From Acetomicrobium flavidum (GTDB taxonomy: Bacteria; Synergistota; Synergistia; Synergistales; Acetomicrobiaceae), in assembly GCF_900129645.1 (NCBI RefSeq), contig NZ_FSQZ01000001.1, positions 1,240,001-1,304,000 of the forward strand: a stretch of DNA of 64,000 nt, read 5' to 3'. Of this stretch, positions 46,571 through 56,641 are shown piece after piece. The notes beneath the pieces were generated by a model. The model saw only the letters and a program-made list of their open reading frames with translations, was not told the DNA's origin and did not search any database. Within the stretch, counting starts at the first letter, position 1, and each line of letters begins with the position of its first letter. The position numbers and the translations under genes were made by a program.

Positions 46571-49500
46571 GTGAGCGAAAAAACAAGACAACATCGTCAA
46601 CAGATCTTGTTTGATTTAGAATCTATGCCCTCTGGCAAGGTGGACTTAGGTGCCTCTATAAGTTGCCTGGGTATTACATTTGAAAATGACGAAAAGCGGC
46701 GGGAATACTTCCTTGATCTGCTTCACAAAGGACTGGAAGAATTAAATGCCAAGCTTAAAGGCGTTCCTTTTACTACGTTAGATGACACCATATCTCGTTT
46801 GAAGTCGCTCGAACATTGGTCCGTTGGCGACGATGATTGCATAAATAAACTTGCCCTTTGCATGGCCGAAGCGGCACGAATTTCCCGCCGCGGAAGCCGG
46901 GATGTGGATCTTTTAACGCTTTATAAAGACGAGGTTGGCTTCCCTCGCGGCAAGATCGAGGATATCTTGCGCCTTTCCGACCCGCCTTATTATACGGCCT
47001 GCCCTAATCCATTCATCGAGGATTTCATCAGATGTCATGGCAAATCATATGATCCGCAAAGCAGTAATTACCATCGCGAGCCCTTCGCAGCCGATGTAAG
47101 CGAGGGCAAAAATGACCCGATCTATAACGCTCACTCCTATCACACAAAGGTGCCACATAAAGCAATCATGCGATATATACTGCACTACACTGAACCGGGC
47201 GATATTGTCTTTGATGGTTTTTGCGGCACGGGAATGACCGGCGTGGCGGCTCAACTTTGCGGTGACCGCAACACAGTGGAATCTCTTGGTTATATGGTGG
47301 ACGATCAGGGGATAGTGTACCAACAGGAAACAGAGGATAACGGAAAAAGCGCGTGGAAACCTTTTTCTAAACTTGGCGCTAGATACGCAGTGTTAAATGA
47401 TCTGTCGCCAGCTGCTACATTCATAGCTTATAACTATAACACTCCGGTAGACGTCAAAGCCTTTGAGCGTGAAGCTAAACGTATTCTACGTGAAGTTGAA
47501 GAAGAATGCGGCTGGATGTACGCTACATTGCCTCAGGGGGAGACTGACAAAGCAGAAATTTGGGCTGATGAGCTTAAAATGTGTAAAACCGCCGATGAAG
47601 CCAGAAAACTAATTCGTGCAATCCCAAACCTGGGACAGATCAACTATACGGTTTGGTCTGACGTGTTTATATGTCCAGAATGTACAAAGGAAGTCGTTTT
47701 CTGGGAATCTGCCGTGGACAAAAATGCCGGCAAAGTCTACAATGAGTTTCCTTGTCCACATTGCGGTGCTTTGCTCACCAAGCGCAACATGGATCGTGCC
47801 TGGGTGACCAAATATGATAGCGCCATTGGCAAGACCATCCGCCAGGCAAAGCAAGTTCCGGTGCTCATAAATTATAGGGTGGGCAAAAAGCGCTACGAGA
47901 AAGCGCCCGATGACTTTGATATAGCGCTTATTGACAAGATCGAACAGCTCGATATTCCCTATTGGTTCCCTACAGACCCAATCCCTAAAGGCGACAAAAC
48001 TGGCGAGCCACTTCGTATTGGTATTACCCACGTGCATCATTTCTATACGAAGCGAAATTTGTGGGTGCTGGGGGCCTTACGGCATCGAGTTAATATGATT
48101 AGTACCTTATCTTTACATTATTGGCTTAATTCTCTTGATCATGGGTTAGGTAAACGTGTGAAACATGGTAATTGGTCTTTTCCAATGAGCGTATTGTCAG
48201 GCACTTTATATATTCCTGCACTATCTAGAGAAAATAACCCTCTTTATTTTTTTGAAGCAAAAAGAAGGAAGCAAGCATGTGCCCTATCTGAAACAAAAGC
48301 ACATATTAATATTTTGGCAACTCATTCATCTTCAACTTTGATAATAAAAGATCAATATATAGATTATATTTTCACTGACCCTCCTTTTGGTGGAAATTTG
48401 ATGTATTCAGAGCTTAATTTCTTGTGGGAAGCATGGCTCAGAGTTTTCACCAACAACAAACCAGAGGCCATCGAAAATAAGGTTCAAGGAAAGGGACTAC
48501 CGGAATACCAACGACTTATGACGGAGTGCTTCAAAGAATATTATCGGGTGCTTAAGCCTGGTCGTTGGATGACGGTGGAATTTCATAACTCTAAAAACAG
48601 CGTATGGAACGCCATTCAAGAAGCCTTACAAGTGGCTGGGTTTGTGGTTGCAGATGTTCGCACACTTGACAAAAAACAAGGCTCTTTTAATCAGGTAACG
48701 CAAACAGGTTCAGTGAAGCAAGATATCATAATTTCATGTTATAAACCTAACGAAGGTTTGGAAGAACGTTTCAAAATTGAGGCTGGCAGCGAAGAAGGTG
48801 TCTGGGACTTCGTCCGCATGCATTTAAAAAAGCTTCCGGTATTCATCTCCAAGGACGGCAAGGCAGAGGTCATTGCCGAGCGTCAAAACTATTTACTCTT
48901 CGACAGAATGGTGGCTTTTCATGTCCAGCGTGGAGTTACTGTACCACTTTCTGCAGCCGAGTTTTACGAAGGCCTTGCCCAACGATTTCCGGAACGTGAT
49001 GGCATGTATTTCTTGCCTGACCAGGTAGTGGAATATGACAAAAAACGCATGAAAATCAAAGAGGTTATGCAGCTTGAGCTTGCCGTTACCGATGAATCCT
49101 CTGCAATTCAATGGCTTAAGATAAATCTCAACAGAAAGCCGCAAAGTTTCCAGGAACTACATCCGCAGTTCATAAAGGAGATTGGCGGCTGGCAAAAACA
49201 CGAAAAACCGCTTGAACTTTTGGAAATTTTGGAACAGAACTTTCTTCGCTATGACGGGAAAGGGCCAATTCCTGCGCAAATAGTTTCTTGGATGAAACAA
49301 AGCGCTGATTTGCGCAAAATCATACAAGAAGAGCTAGCAAGAGGTAGTTCGAGGGAAGAAAATGGCCAATTATACACTGAAAACCAAGAGCTTATAAAAC
49401 GTGCAAAGGATCGTTGGTATGTCCCCGATCCAAATAAAGCGAGCGATTTAGAGAGGCTTCGTGAGCGTGCCTTATTGCGCGAATTTGAGGAATACAGAGA

Positions 49501-49690
49501 TTCCAAACAGAAACGACTTAGGGTATTTAGACTCGAAGCTGTTCGTGCCGGCTTCAAGAAGGCTTGGCAAGAACGCGATTACGCAACCATCATCGCCATA
49601 GCGCGCAAAATCCCAGAAAGTGCACTTCAAGAAGACCCAAAATTGTTGATGTGGTACGATCAAGCGCGCATGCGCTTTGGAGTTGAATGA
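46571..49690 (+). CDS. pglX: BREX adenine-specific DNA methyltransferase PglX
   Basis: 1039 residues. AdoMet motif I VFDGFCGTGMTG starts at 213, after a YHTKVPHKAI segment, and the catalytic motif IV is TDPPFGGN with Asp603, giving the X-I-IV order of an N6-adenine methylase. A zinc ribbon (CPEC...CPHC) lies near 367-395. This is the shorter PglXI type of BREX type 3, not the 1200-residue type 1 form. It marks host DNA at a non-palindromic site. GTG 46571 has GGAAGGTGG ten bases upstream. Its TGA ends one base before the next gene's first start codon. Confidence 0.88.
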   Translation: MSEKTRQHRQQILFDLESMPSGKVDLGASISCLGITFENDEKRREYFLDLLHKGLEELNAKLKGVPFTTLDDTISRLKSLEHWSVGDDDCINKLALCMAEAARISRRGSRDVDLLTLYKDEVGFPRGKIEDILRLSDPPYYTACPNPFIEDFIRCHGKSYDPQSSNYHREPFAADVSEGKNDPIYNAHSYHTKVPHKAIMRYILHYTEPGDIVFDGFCGTGMTGVAAQLCGDRNTVESLGYMVDDQGIVYQQETEDNGKSAWKPFSKLGARYAVLNDLSPAATFIAYNYNTPVDVKAFEREAKRILREVEEECGWMYATLPQGETDKAEIWADELKMCKTADEARKLIRAIPNLGQINYTVWSDVFICPECTKEVVFWESAVDKNAGKVYNEFPCPHCGALLTKRNMDRAWVTKYDSAIGKTIRQAKQVPVLINYRVGKKRYEKAPDDFDIALIDKIEQLDIPYWFPTDPIPKGDKTGEPLRIGITHVHHFYTKRNLWVLGALRHRVNMISTLSLHYWLNSLDHGLGKRVKHGNWSFPMSVLSGTLYIPALSRENNPLYFFEAKRRKQACALSETKAHINILATHSSSTLIIKDQYIDYIFTDPPFGGNLMYSELNFLWEAWLRVFTNNKPEAIENKVQGKGLPEYQRLMTECFKEYYRVLKPGRWMTVEFHNSKNSVWNAIQEALQVAGFVVADVRTLDKKQGSFNQVTQTGSVKQDIIISCYKPNEGLEERFKIEAGSEEGVWDFVRMHLKKLPVFISKDGKAEVIAERQNYLLFDRMVAFHVQRGVTVPLSAAEFYEGLAQRFPERDGMYFLPDQVVEYDKKRMKIKEVMQLELAVTDESSAIQWLKINLNRKPQSFQELHPQFIKEIGGWQKHEKPLELLEILEQNFLRYDGKGPIPAQIVSWMKQSADLRKIIQEELARGSSREENGQLYTENQELIKRAKDRWYVPDPNKASDLERLRERALLREFEEYRDSKQKRLRVFRLEAVRAGFKKAWQERDYATIIAIARKIPESALQEDPKLLMWYDQARMRFGVE

Positions 49691-49693
49691 TTG

Positions 49694-51022
49694 ATGAACA
49701 CTAACATACCAACACTAGAACCTGCGTATGATTTTAACGCTGATGTGCATAGCATACAGTTATATTGTGGGCGGGTTGAGATATGTATTGATGGGAATAT
49801 CTATGTAGGTGATGGTGAAGTTCGTTTGGACTTTTTGCCGAAAGCTAGCGTTAACTTCTATGGCCATTTTCATAATGTACCATTTGAAGATAGATTAAAA
49901 GAAATTTCATTTTTTACCATTAATAACATCAAAGTTGAGTGTTTAAAGCTTTCAGGAGATTTAAATTTAACATCTGATGAATTCAACGTAAAGTGTTGTC
50001 CGAAGTTAGAGCCCATAAACTGTATCGGAAATGACTCGACCCAAATAAAATGGATTTTATTTCATTTATTTAATTTTGTTGACTTAATTGGTAACAGGAA
50101 AACCGTAGAACAAAGCGAAGAAAAAGGTTACTTGATTCAACGTATGGATTTATTTTGTGATGATTGGAAAGTTGAATTGAAATCTCTTATTTCTACAAAT
50201 GAGAACATTAAGTTGCTTAGAGAAGGAGGGGGATATCGTTTAACTCACATTGGCTGCATTACGAGAACCAATGATGCTCAATTTACGGGAAAAATGGCAA
50301 AAGAGTTTTTATATGCACTTCGATTTTTTCTTTCCTTTGCTAAGGGGGGATGGTGCGAGCCTATATGTGCTGTAGGATTTGACAATGCTGGGAATCGAGT
50401 TTGGGAATTGTGGTCTTCCCCCAAAGAGCCGTGGGTTGTACCAGTGACTTGGTTTGATCCATATAATTCTTATCAGTTGGTCGAGTTGTTTCCTAATTTT
50501 ATGAAAAGATGGGCTGATGACAGCTGGCAAGAAGCATTACGCGAAGTTGTTTATTGGTACCTGAACGCCAATAACCCATCTCGAGGAGTGGATGCAGGTA
50601 TCATTTTAACCCAAGCAGCTCTTGAAAGGCTATCCTATGAATATGTGGTGAAGGACAAAAAACTTCTGTCAGTAGATGGTTTTAAAAATATTTGGGCATC
50701 GGATAAGTTGCGCTTGTTGTTTTCGAGTTTAAGGATACCTCTTGATATACCAGTTGAAGCTCATAATTTGCAATGTTTTTCTCTTTCAAAACAGATAAAA
50801 TGGTTAGACGCTCCTCATGCTCTTACGGAGATTAGGAACTCACTTGTTCATCCAGAACATAAACATCGAGGCCGTTATGATACTGCTTACTATGAAGCGT
50901 GGAATTTAGGCTTGTGGTACCTAGAGATGAGCATTTTGGCAATTTGTAATTATACAAGCACCTATGGAAACAGATTAAAACAACGTTGGGTTGGAGAAAT
51001 TGAGGATGTGCCATGGAAATAA
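49694..51022 (+). CDS. HEPN-domain protein embedded in the BREX operon
   Basis: About 442 residues, no membrane segments. Residues 1-190 are rich in beta strands; from about 200 the protein is helical. The C-terminal region has two HEPN-like helices, GIILTQAALERLSYEYVV near 300 and LTEIRNSLVHPEH near 377-389, with Arg381-Asn-x3-His386, the RNxxxH (Rx4-6H) motif of HEPN ribonucleases. The order, a beta-rich N-terminus plus a C-terminal HEPN, resembles ApeA-type defence proteins. It begins three bases after pglX and its last ten bases overlap brxH, so it is translated with the BREX genes. It is not a standard type 3 gene. RNase action is inferred from the motif only. Confidence 0.65.
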   Translation: MNTNIPTLEPAYDFNADVHSIQLYCGRVEICIDGNIYVGDGEVRLDFLPKASVNFYGHFHNVPFEDRLKEISFFTINNIKVECLKLSGDLNLTSDEFNVKCCPKLEPINCIGNDSTQIKWILFHLFNFVDLIGNRKTVEQSEEKGYLIQRMDLFCDDWKVELKSLISTNENIKLLREGGGYRLTHIGCITRTNDAQFTGKMAKEFLYALRFFLSFAKGGWCEPICAVGFDNAGNRVWELWSSPKEPWVVPVTWFDPYNSYQLVELFPNFMKRWADDSWQEALREVVYWYLNANNPSRGVDAGIILTQAALERLSYEYVVKDKKLLSVDGFKNIWASDKLRLLFSSLRIPLDIPVEAHNLQCFSLSKQIKWLDAPHALTEIRNSLVHPEHKHRGRYDTAYYEAWNLGLWYLEMSILAICNYTSTYGNRLKQRWVGEIEDVPWK

Positions 51023-53814
51023 ACAATACAGAATGGTACTACAACTCGGATTATAACGGCCTTTGCCGTGTAATTGAAACCCAGACGCTTTGGGGCGAGA
51101 CTATTTGCCGTGTCTGGATGCCTAATAAAAATGCTGTTGTTCGTATATCAGCTTCACAGCTTAAACCGTTAAGTGAAATTACAATCGATAATAAACACCG
51201 GATAGCCTATCTTGCTTTCGCAGCGAAGGTTGTCGATGCTTTGACTCAAGATGTTTTGCTTGCGCCAATAGAATCACAGGTCATCCCATTGCCTCACCAA
51301 GTTAAAGCCCTGTCTAAAGCTGTTTCCTCGAATTGGGTTCGCTACCTTTTGGCGGACGAAGTTGGGCTTGGCAAGACCATTGAAGCAGGGCTCATAATGC
51401 GTGAGTTAAAGCTCCGTGGCTTAGTTAAGCGCACTTTGGTTGTTGTACCTAAAGGGTTAGTAGCCCAATGGATAGCCGAGATGCGCTTTCATTTTAAAGA
51501 AGAGTTTCGTTTTATCATACCAAGCGACTTTTCTGCTTATCGACGAATAGCTAGTCAAGAAAACCTGTGGCAAATTCATCCTCAAGTGATCTGTTCAATG
51601 GATTCAGTGAAACCCTTAGATAACCGACGCGGATGGTCGATGGAACAGGTTGCTGAGTATAATAAAGAACGCTTCGAGAATCTGATCTCTGCCGGATGGG
51701 ATCTGGTCATAGTAGACGAGGCACACCGTTTAAGCGGCAGCACGGATCAGGTGGCTCGTTATAAACTTGGTTTGGGACTTTCGAAAGCTGCTCCTTATTT
51801 GCTTTTGCTCTCCGCTACGCCGCATCAAGGTAAGACGGATGCTTTCCATAGGCTGCTTTCGCTCCTAGATGCCCAAGCATTTCCCGATGTAAATAGCGTA
51901 TCTAAAGATCGGGTGCAGCCGTATGTAATTCGAACGGAGAAGCGTAAAGCCATAGATGTGCAAGGTCAGCCGCTATTCAAGCCGCGATATACACATTTAG
52001 TGTCAGTTTCTTGGGAAAATTGTCACAGGCAGCAAAAATTGCTTTATGAAGAAGTAACTAAATATGTCCGCAAAGGCTATAACAGAGCGAAGCTTGAAAA
52101 GCGCAATTATATTGGATTTCTAATGATTTTAATGCAACGATTGGTAGTATCGAGTACGCGAGCTATTCGCACGTCGCTTGAAAGGCGTCTCGAAGTGCTT
52201 GAAGAGCCGCTTGAACAGTTATCATTATCCCCAGTTATTATAGAGGAAGATTGGGCCGATTTGGATGGTCAGGAGCAAATAGATATAGCCATTAGACTTC
52301 GGTCCGAAGCTTTAAAGGATGAAAAGACGGAGGTAAGCCGTCTTTTAGATTTAGCCAAAGATTGTGAAAGCCAAAGTTACGATGCTAAGGCTGAAGCGCT
52401 TGTTAGCTGGATTTACCGACTTCAGGCTGATGAAGGTGATCCTGGTCTTAAAGTGCTGGTTTTTACAGAGTTTGTGCCAACTCAGGAGATGCTTTACGAG
52501 TTTTTAACGGAGAGGGGCATCTCTGCGGCCTGCCTTAATGGCTCTATGGATATGGACGAGCGTGTTCGAGTGCAAAAAGCTTTTGCGGAAGATGTGCGTG
52601 TTCTAATTTCGACGGACGCTGGTGGCGAGGGCCTTAATCTCCAATTTTGTCACGTGGTGATAAATTACGATATCCCCTGGAACCCAATGCGCTTGGAACA
52701 GCGTATTGGCAGGGTAGATCGCATCGGCCAGTCGCGTATGGTTAGAGCTTTTAATTTTGTATTTGATGACTCCGTGGAAAAGCGAGTTCGGGAGGTGTTG
52801 GAAGAAAAGCTGGATGTCATATTTCAAGAATTTGGCATAGACAAGACTGCTGATGTACTTGATTCTGCCCAAGCAGGCCAGATGTTCGATGATCTTTACG
52901 TCGAAGCCATACTGAATCCAGAAAATGTGGAGACCAAGGTTGACGAGGTGGTAAAAAGCATTCGACAACAGGCTATGGAGTCAAAACAGAGTGCCTCTTT
53001 GCTTGGATCTGCTGAAGATTTAAACCCTCGGGAGGCACAACAGTTGTTGGCTCATCCCTTTCCATATTGGGTAGAACAAATGACGATAAACTATATTTTG
53101 GCCAATGGTGGCATGGCTGAGAAAAAAGATGGCGCATGGGATCTAACTTGGCCAGACAATGAGAAAATGGCTAATGTTGTATTTGACAAAGAAGAAATGA
53201 TAAAAAATCCGTCAAAATACTATCTCACCTTTGAGGACCCCAAGATAAGAGCTCTGACCATGAATCTTCCGCCATTTGTGCCAGGGCAACCAATACCGAT
53301 AATTGCTGTTCAAGGCCTTCCATTGGAGATAGTTGGTTTTTGGTCGCTATGGCGAATTTCAATCTCTACTGCTGACTGGAATCGTTATAGGGTCATGCCC
53401 TTATTCTTAGCTGATGGTGGTCAGATATTTATTCCCACCGCCAGGCATATTTGGGATCAATTATTAAGCACATATCCCCGGATAATTTGTCACATGGATG
53501 TTGACAGTTCTCGCCTGGTTTTTGAGCAACTTTGGAAGGCAGGAGAACAACAAGGCAAGTTTATCTATGATGAACTGCTCCAGGCCCATAAAAGACATCT
53601 TATCTGGGAGCAAGAAAAGGGCGAGTATGCCTTTGATGCACGACGTAGGATAATAATGCGAATTGGTCTAAAACAGGTACGTAATCACCGCCTGAAGATC
53701 TTGGAACGAGAGGAACGATATTTCCATGAGGAGCTTAAACTTAAAGCAAAGGTTATGCCGGAAATGGTTCCTGTGCTAATGGCTCGCATAGAAGGAGAAA
53801 CCGCCGATGGCTAG
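51013..53814 (+). CDS. brxHII: BREX SNF2-like helicase BrxH
   Basis: 933 residues. Helicase core in two lobes: motif I DEVGLGKT (115-122), motif II DEAH (235-238), LLLSATPHQG (motif III), and in the second lobe LKVLVFTEFVPTQ, STDAGGEGLNLQ and RIGRVDRIGQ (motif VI). This is the SF2 RapA/SNF2 type found in type 3 BREX as BrxHII. The ATG at 51013 lies inside the last codons of the HEPN gene; the stop overlaps pglZ by eight bases. Confidence 0.88.
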   Translation: MEINNTEWYYNSDYNGLCRVIETQTLWGETICRVWMPNKNAVVRISASQLKPLSEITIDNKHRIAYLAFAAKVVDALTQDVLLAPIESQVIPLPHQVKALSKAVSSNWVRYLLADEVGLGKTIEAGLIMRELKLRGLVKRTLVVVPKGLVAQWIAEMRFHFKEEFRFIIPSDFSAYRRIASQENLWQIHPQVICSMDSVKPLDNRRGWSMEQVAEYNKERFENLISAGWDLVIVDEAHRLSGSTDQVARYKLGLGLSKAAPYLLLLSATPHQGKTDAFHRLLSLLDAQAFPDVNSVSKDRVQPYVIRTEKRKAIDVQGQPLFKPRYTHLVSVSWENCHRQQKLLYEEVTKYVRKGYNRAKLEKRNYIGFLMILMQRLVVSSTRAIRTSLERRLEVLEEPLEQLSLSPVIIEEDWADLDGQEQIDIAIRLRSEALKDEKTEVSRLLDLAKDCESQSYDAKAEALVSWIYRLQADEGDPGLKVLVFTEFVPTQEMLYEFLTERGISAACLNGSMDMDERVRVQKAFAEDVRVLISTDAGGEGLNLQFCHVVINYDIPWNPMRLEQRIGRVDRIGQSRMVRAFNFVFDDSVEKRVREVLEEKLDVIFQEFGIDKTADVLDSAQAGQMFDDLYVEAILNPENVETKVDEVVKSIRQQAMESKQSASLLGSAEDLNPREAQQLLAHPFPYWVEQMTINYILANGGMAEKKDGAWDLTWPDNEKMANVVFDKEEMIKNPSKYYLTFEDPKIRALTMNLPPFVPGQPIPIIAVQGLPLEIVGFWSLWRISISTADWNRYRVMPLFLADGGQIFIPTARHIWDQLLSTYPRIICHMDVDSSRLVFEQLWKAGEQQGKFIYDELLQAHKRHLIWEQEKGEYAFDARRRIIMRIGLKQVRNHRLKILEREERYFHEELKLKAKVMPEMVPVLMARIEGETADG

Positions 53815-55801
53815 TTGGCGTGATATAATCCTTAGTGAGTTTCAGCCTCAAATCGCACGCCTAACATTAGTTGCAGATCCTGATGATTTGTTGCTTGAAG
53901 AGGACATCTTTGAAGAAATGCGCGCAAGGGGTTTTGATCTGATACCTTTTGATGATAATGTTGCATTTAGGTACATTTATGAATCCAAGTTCCGTTCTCG
54001 TTGGGACAATGGTGAAGAGACCGATTCAATGGCTGTTCTTAGGTTGACTTCAAATGAACTAGATTTATTGCCATATGACTTACTACAAGCTGGACGCAAG
54101 GTTTCGATTTCCTTGGCTGATATTTTCCCAAATTTAAGCTATCCAGTTGTTGCGACACTTGATTTCATTTACCTTGATGCTTTATTCCAAGCTCAAGATA
54201 AGTTTTCGCCAGGACGATTGGGGGATAACGCTACTAAAAGTTTCATACTTCGCTACGTATTTGAAATAATCCCGGAGTTTATTAAAGAGCCTAAGGATCT
54301 GCTTTTGGTGTTGCTTCGTCGACATTACCTCGGCATGAGAATTCCGCCGATCGTTGATGAGTACCTTATTCAGTTTCTTCAGCAGAATGAGATGTTCAAA
54401 GATTGGCCTTTAGATATTATCGTTTCGGATAGGCAGGCCTTTTTTGCATTTCTTCAAGAACGATGGCCTATATTTTTAAATACACTAGCATTAAAAGGCA
54501 ATGAAGTTTGTGAAGATCCTTCAAGATATGGATTAAGGTTTTCGGGCCCGGCCCTTTTGCCATTTGATCATGAGGAAATTCGCGTTTATATTGATGACCT
54601 ATTTCTTGAAGGCTTACTTCATCCTGTTCCTTGCAGAGAAGCGCAATTACCTAAAGAACACTGGATAAAATTTGGCGTAACAATTGACCCTGAAGAAAGC
54701 TATTATCGTCGCATTGTTGGATTGATGGATTCCGTCGAAGAAAACTTAAAGGATAATATGCGGCATGAGATGTGGCTTCACTTTGCCTATAAATGGGCTG
54801 AACTTTTAGCCTTAGAATTTACATCAGACTTTGGTTTACCTGATACGTGTAAAGAACGCATGGATGCACTAAAATCAAAGATCGATGGAATGTTTCAAGA
54901 TTGGATTTTGAAGCGTTATGCGAGCCTTATAAATCTTTCGCCGGCATCTCCAGTAATGTTACATCATATTCCTAGATTCCTTGCGCGAAATCTAGCAGGG
55001 GATAAGCGCACTAAAATAGCCCTTTTGTTAATTGATGGCCTTGCTTTAGATCAATGGATAACATTACGTAATGTCTTAAAAGAGTTGGATTCAAGATTGC
55101 AGTTTAGAGAGTCTGCGGTTTTTGCGTGGATACCAACTTTAACGTCAGTATCTCGACAAGCGGCATTTGCTGGGAAACCTCCCATGTTCTTTCCGACAAA
55201 CATTCGAACGACTGATAGGGAATCGAATCTTTGGGCTCAATTCTGGGCAGAGCAAGGACTTAGTGCCAATGATACAGCTTACATCAGAGGGTTAGGTAAT
55301 GAAATATCTAATAAACATTATGAGGTTCTAAAACAAGATCGATTACGAATAGCTGGTTTGGTCGTAGATAAGATTGATCGTATAATGCATGGAATGGAGT
55401 TAGGTACTGCTGGCATGCATAATCAGATTTGGCAATGGACTAAGCAGGGATTCATGAGAGACCTTTTAAGCATTTTAATAGATAATGATTTTAAAGTATA
55501 TATTACATCAGATCATGGGAACATCGAGGCCAAGGGAATTGGTTGTCCTAATGAAGGGGTAACTGCAGAATTGCGGGGAGAGCGTGTTCGTATATATTCC
55601 GATCTAAGTTTAAGAACAAAGTGCAAAATGTCATTTCCCGATTCACTGGAATGGCCGTCTATTGGCCTCCCAGAAGATTATTATGCTTTAATTGCACCAA
55701 GCAGGGCGGCCTTTATTCGTAAAGACGATGTGATTGTAAGTCATGGCGGCATTAGCATCGAGGAAGTTATAGCCCCATTTATCGAGGTTGAACGAGCATA
55801 A
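53807..55801 (+). CDS. pglZ: BREX phosphatase-domain protein PglZ
   Basis: 664 residues. PglZ domain (alkaline-phosphatase fold) in the C-terminal half: LLLIDGLALDQW with metal-site Asp410, and ITSDHGNIEAKG with Asp569-His570, then a late SHGG His. PglZ is the universal BREX signature gene and is needed for defence. The N-terminal 350 residues are helical. The start ATG 53807 overlaps brxH. Confidence 0.88.
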   Translation: MASWRDIILSEFQPQIARLTLVADPDDLLLEEDIFEEMRARGFDLIPFDDNVAFRYIYESKFRSRWDNGEETDSMAVLRLTSNELDLLPYDLLQAGRKVSISLADIFPNLSYPVVATLDFIYLDALFQAQDKFSPGRLGDNATKSFILRYVFEIIPEFIKEPKDLLLVLLRRHYLGMRIPPIVDEYLIQFLQQNEMFKDWPLDIIVSDRQAFFAFLQERWPIFLNTLALKGNEVCEDPSRYGLRFSGPALLPFDHEEIRVYIDDLFLEGLLHPVPCREAQLPKEHWIKFGVTIDPEESYYRRIVGLMDSVEENLKDNMRHEMWLHFAYKWAELLALEFTSDFGLPDTCKERMDALKSKIDGMFQDWILKRYASLINLSPASPVMLHHIPRFLARNLAGDKRTKIALLLIDGLALDQWITLRNVLKELDSRLQFRESAVFAWIPTLTSVSRQAAFAGKPPMFFPTNIRTTDRESNLWAQFWAEQGLSANDTAYIRGLGNEISNKHYEVLKQDRLRIAGLVVDKIDRIMHGMELGTAGMHNQIWQWTKQGFMRDLLSILIDNDFKVYITSDHGNIEAKGIGCPNEGVTAELRGERVRIYSDLSLRTKCKMSFPDSLEWPSIGLPEDYYALIAPSRAAFIRKDDVIVSHGGISIEEVIAPFIEVERA

Positions 55802-55832
55802 AACGAGCGGATCCTTTCATGGGGGTGAGTTT

Positions 55833-56612
55833 GTGCCACATAACGGCCAGCTAACGTCACAAAAAAGATTTTCACAAATTGGTTTTAGTAGGCTGATACG
55901 CCTAGAGTGGCTGGAAAGAACAGCTAATTTAGTCCTTGCCGGAAACGACGAGTCATCCATTTATGATGCCCTTCAAAGGTTACTAGACAATAAGCTCTAT
56001 GGTGGTAAAAACGTTAAAGGTGGCAGTAGGGAAAAAACAATTGCTATTTTAAGGAAAGTATGGGTTCGTCCTCCCATCCATCTGATTTGTCTTAGAGACG
56101 ATGGCCTGGAAATTTTATCGCATATCCCACGTGAAGAGCATGTAATAATTCATTGGGGTATGACCATGGCAGCATATCCTTTTTGGAGTGCTGTGGCAAT
56201 GCATATAGGAAGGCAGCTGAGACTTCAAGGTACAACGTCAGTCGGCCAAGTGCAACGTCGCATTAGCGAGCAATATGGAGAACGAGGTGCAGTATCTCTG
56301 GCTGTACAAAAGATATTTCTTAGCCTTGCCGATTGGGGTCTGCTTAGTAGAACTGCAAATAGGGGGATTTATGTCCCAGGACTTTCATTTGCCATTAATG
56401 ACATAAGGGTTATTGCTTGGCTGGTCGAGGCTTTTTTGCATGTCCACCAAGGGGGCCCGTTGATGTTGGATACCATACTTAACTCACCAAGTTTATTTCC
56501 CTTTCTTATTAACCCAGTGTCAGCTGGTCAATTGGTCAAGGCCTCAGGGCGCCTCGATGCTTTCTCAGTTGGAATTGGTCAAGATTTTTTGGTAATAGGC
56601 AAGGCTAACTAG
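55833..56612 (+). CDS. brxA: Probable BREX protein BrxA
   Basis: 259 residues from GTG 55833, chosen for the strong SD GGGGGTGAG just upstream; a TTG at 55788 in frame overlaps pglZ and has no SD. Small helical protein; the N-terminal segment FSRLIRLEWLERTANLVLAG and the following helix with a conserved-looking SREKTIAILRKVW resemble the BrxA (DUF1819) layout, a DNA-binding winged-helix protein. The assignment leans on position after pglZ, where type 3 loci can carry brxA, and similarity is modest. Confidence 0.55.
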   Translation: MPHNGQLTSQKRFSQIGFSRLIRLEWLERTANLVLAGNDESSIYDALQRLLDNKLYGGKNVKGGSREKTIAILRKVWVRPPIHLICLRDDGLEILSHIPREEHVIIHWGMTMAAYPFWSAVAMHIGRQLRLQGTTSVGQVQRRISEQYGERGAVSLAVQKIFLSLADWGLLSRTANRGIYVPGLSFAINDIRVIAWLVEAFLHVHQGGPLMLDTILNSPSLFPFLINPVSAGQLVKASGRLDAFSVGIGQDFLVIGKAN

Positions 56613-56641
56613 CAAAATTAATAAATAAAGGATGTGTCAAT

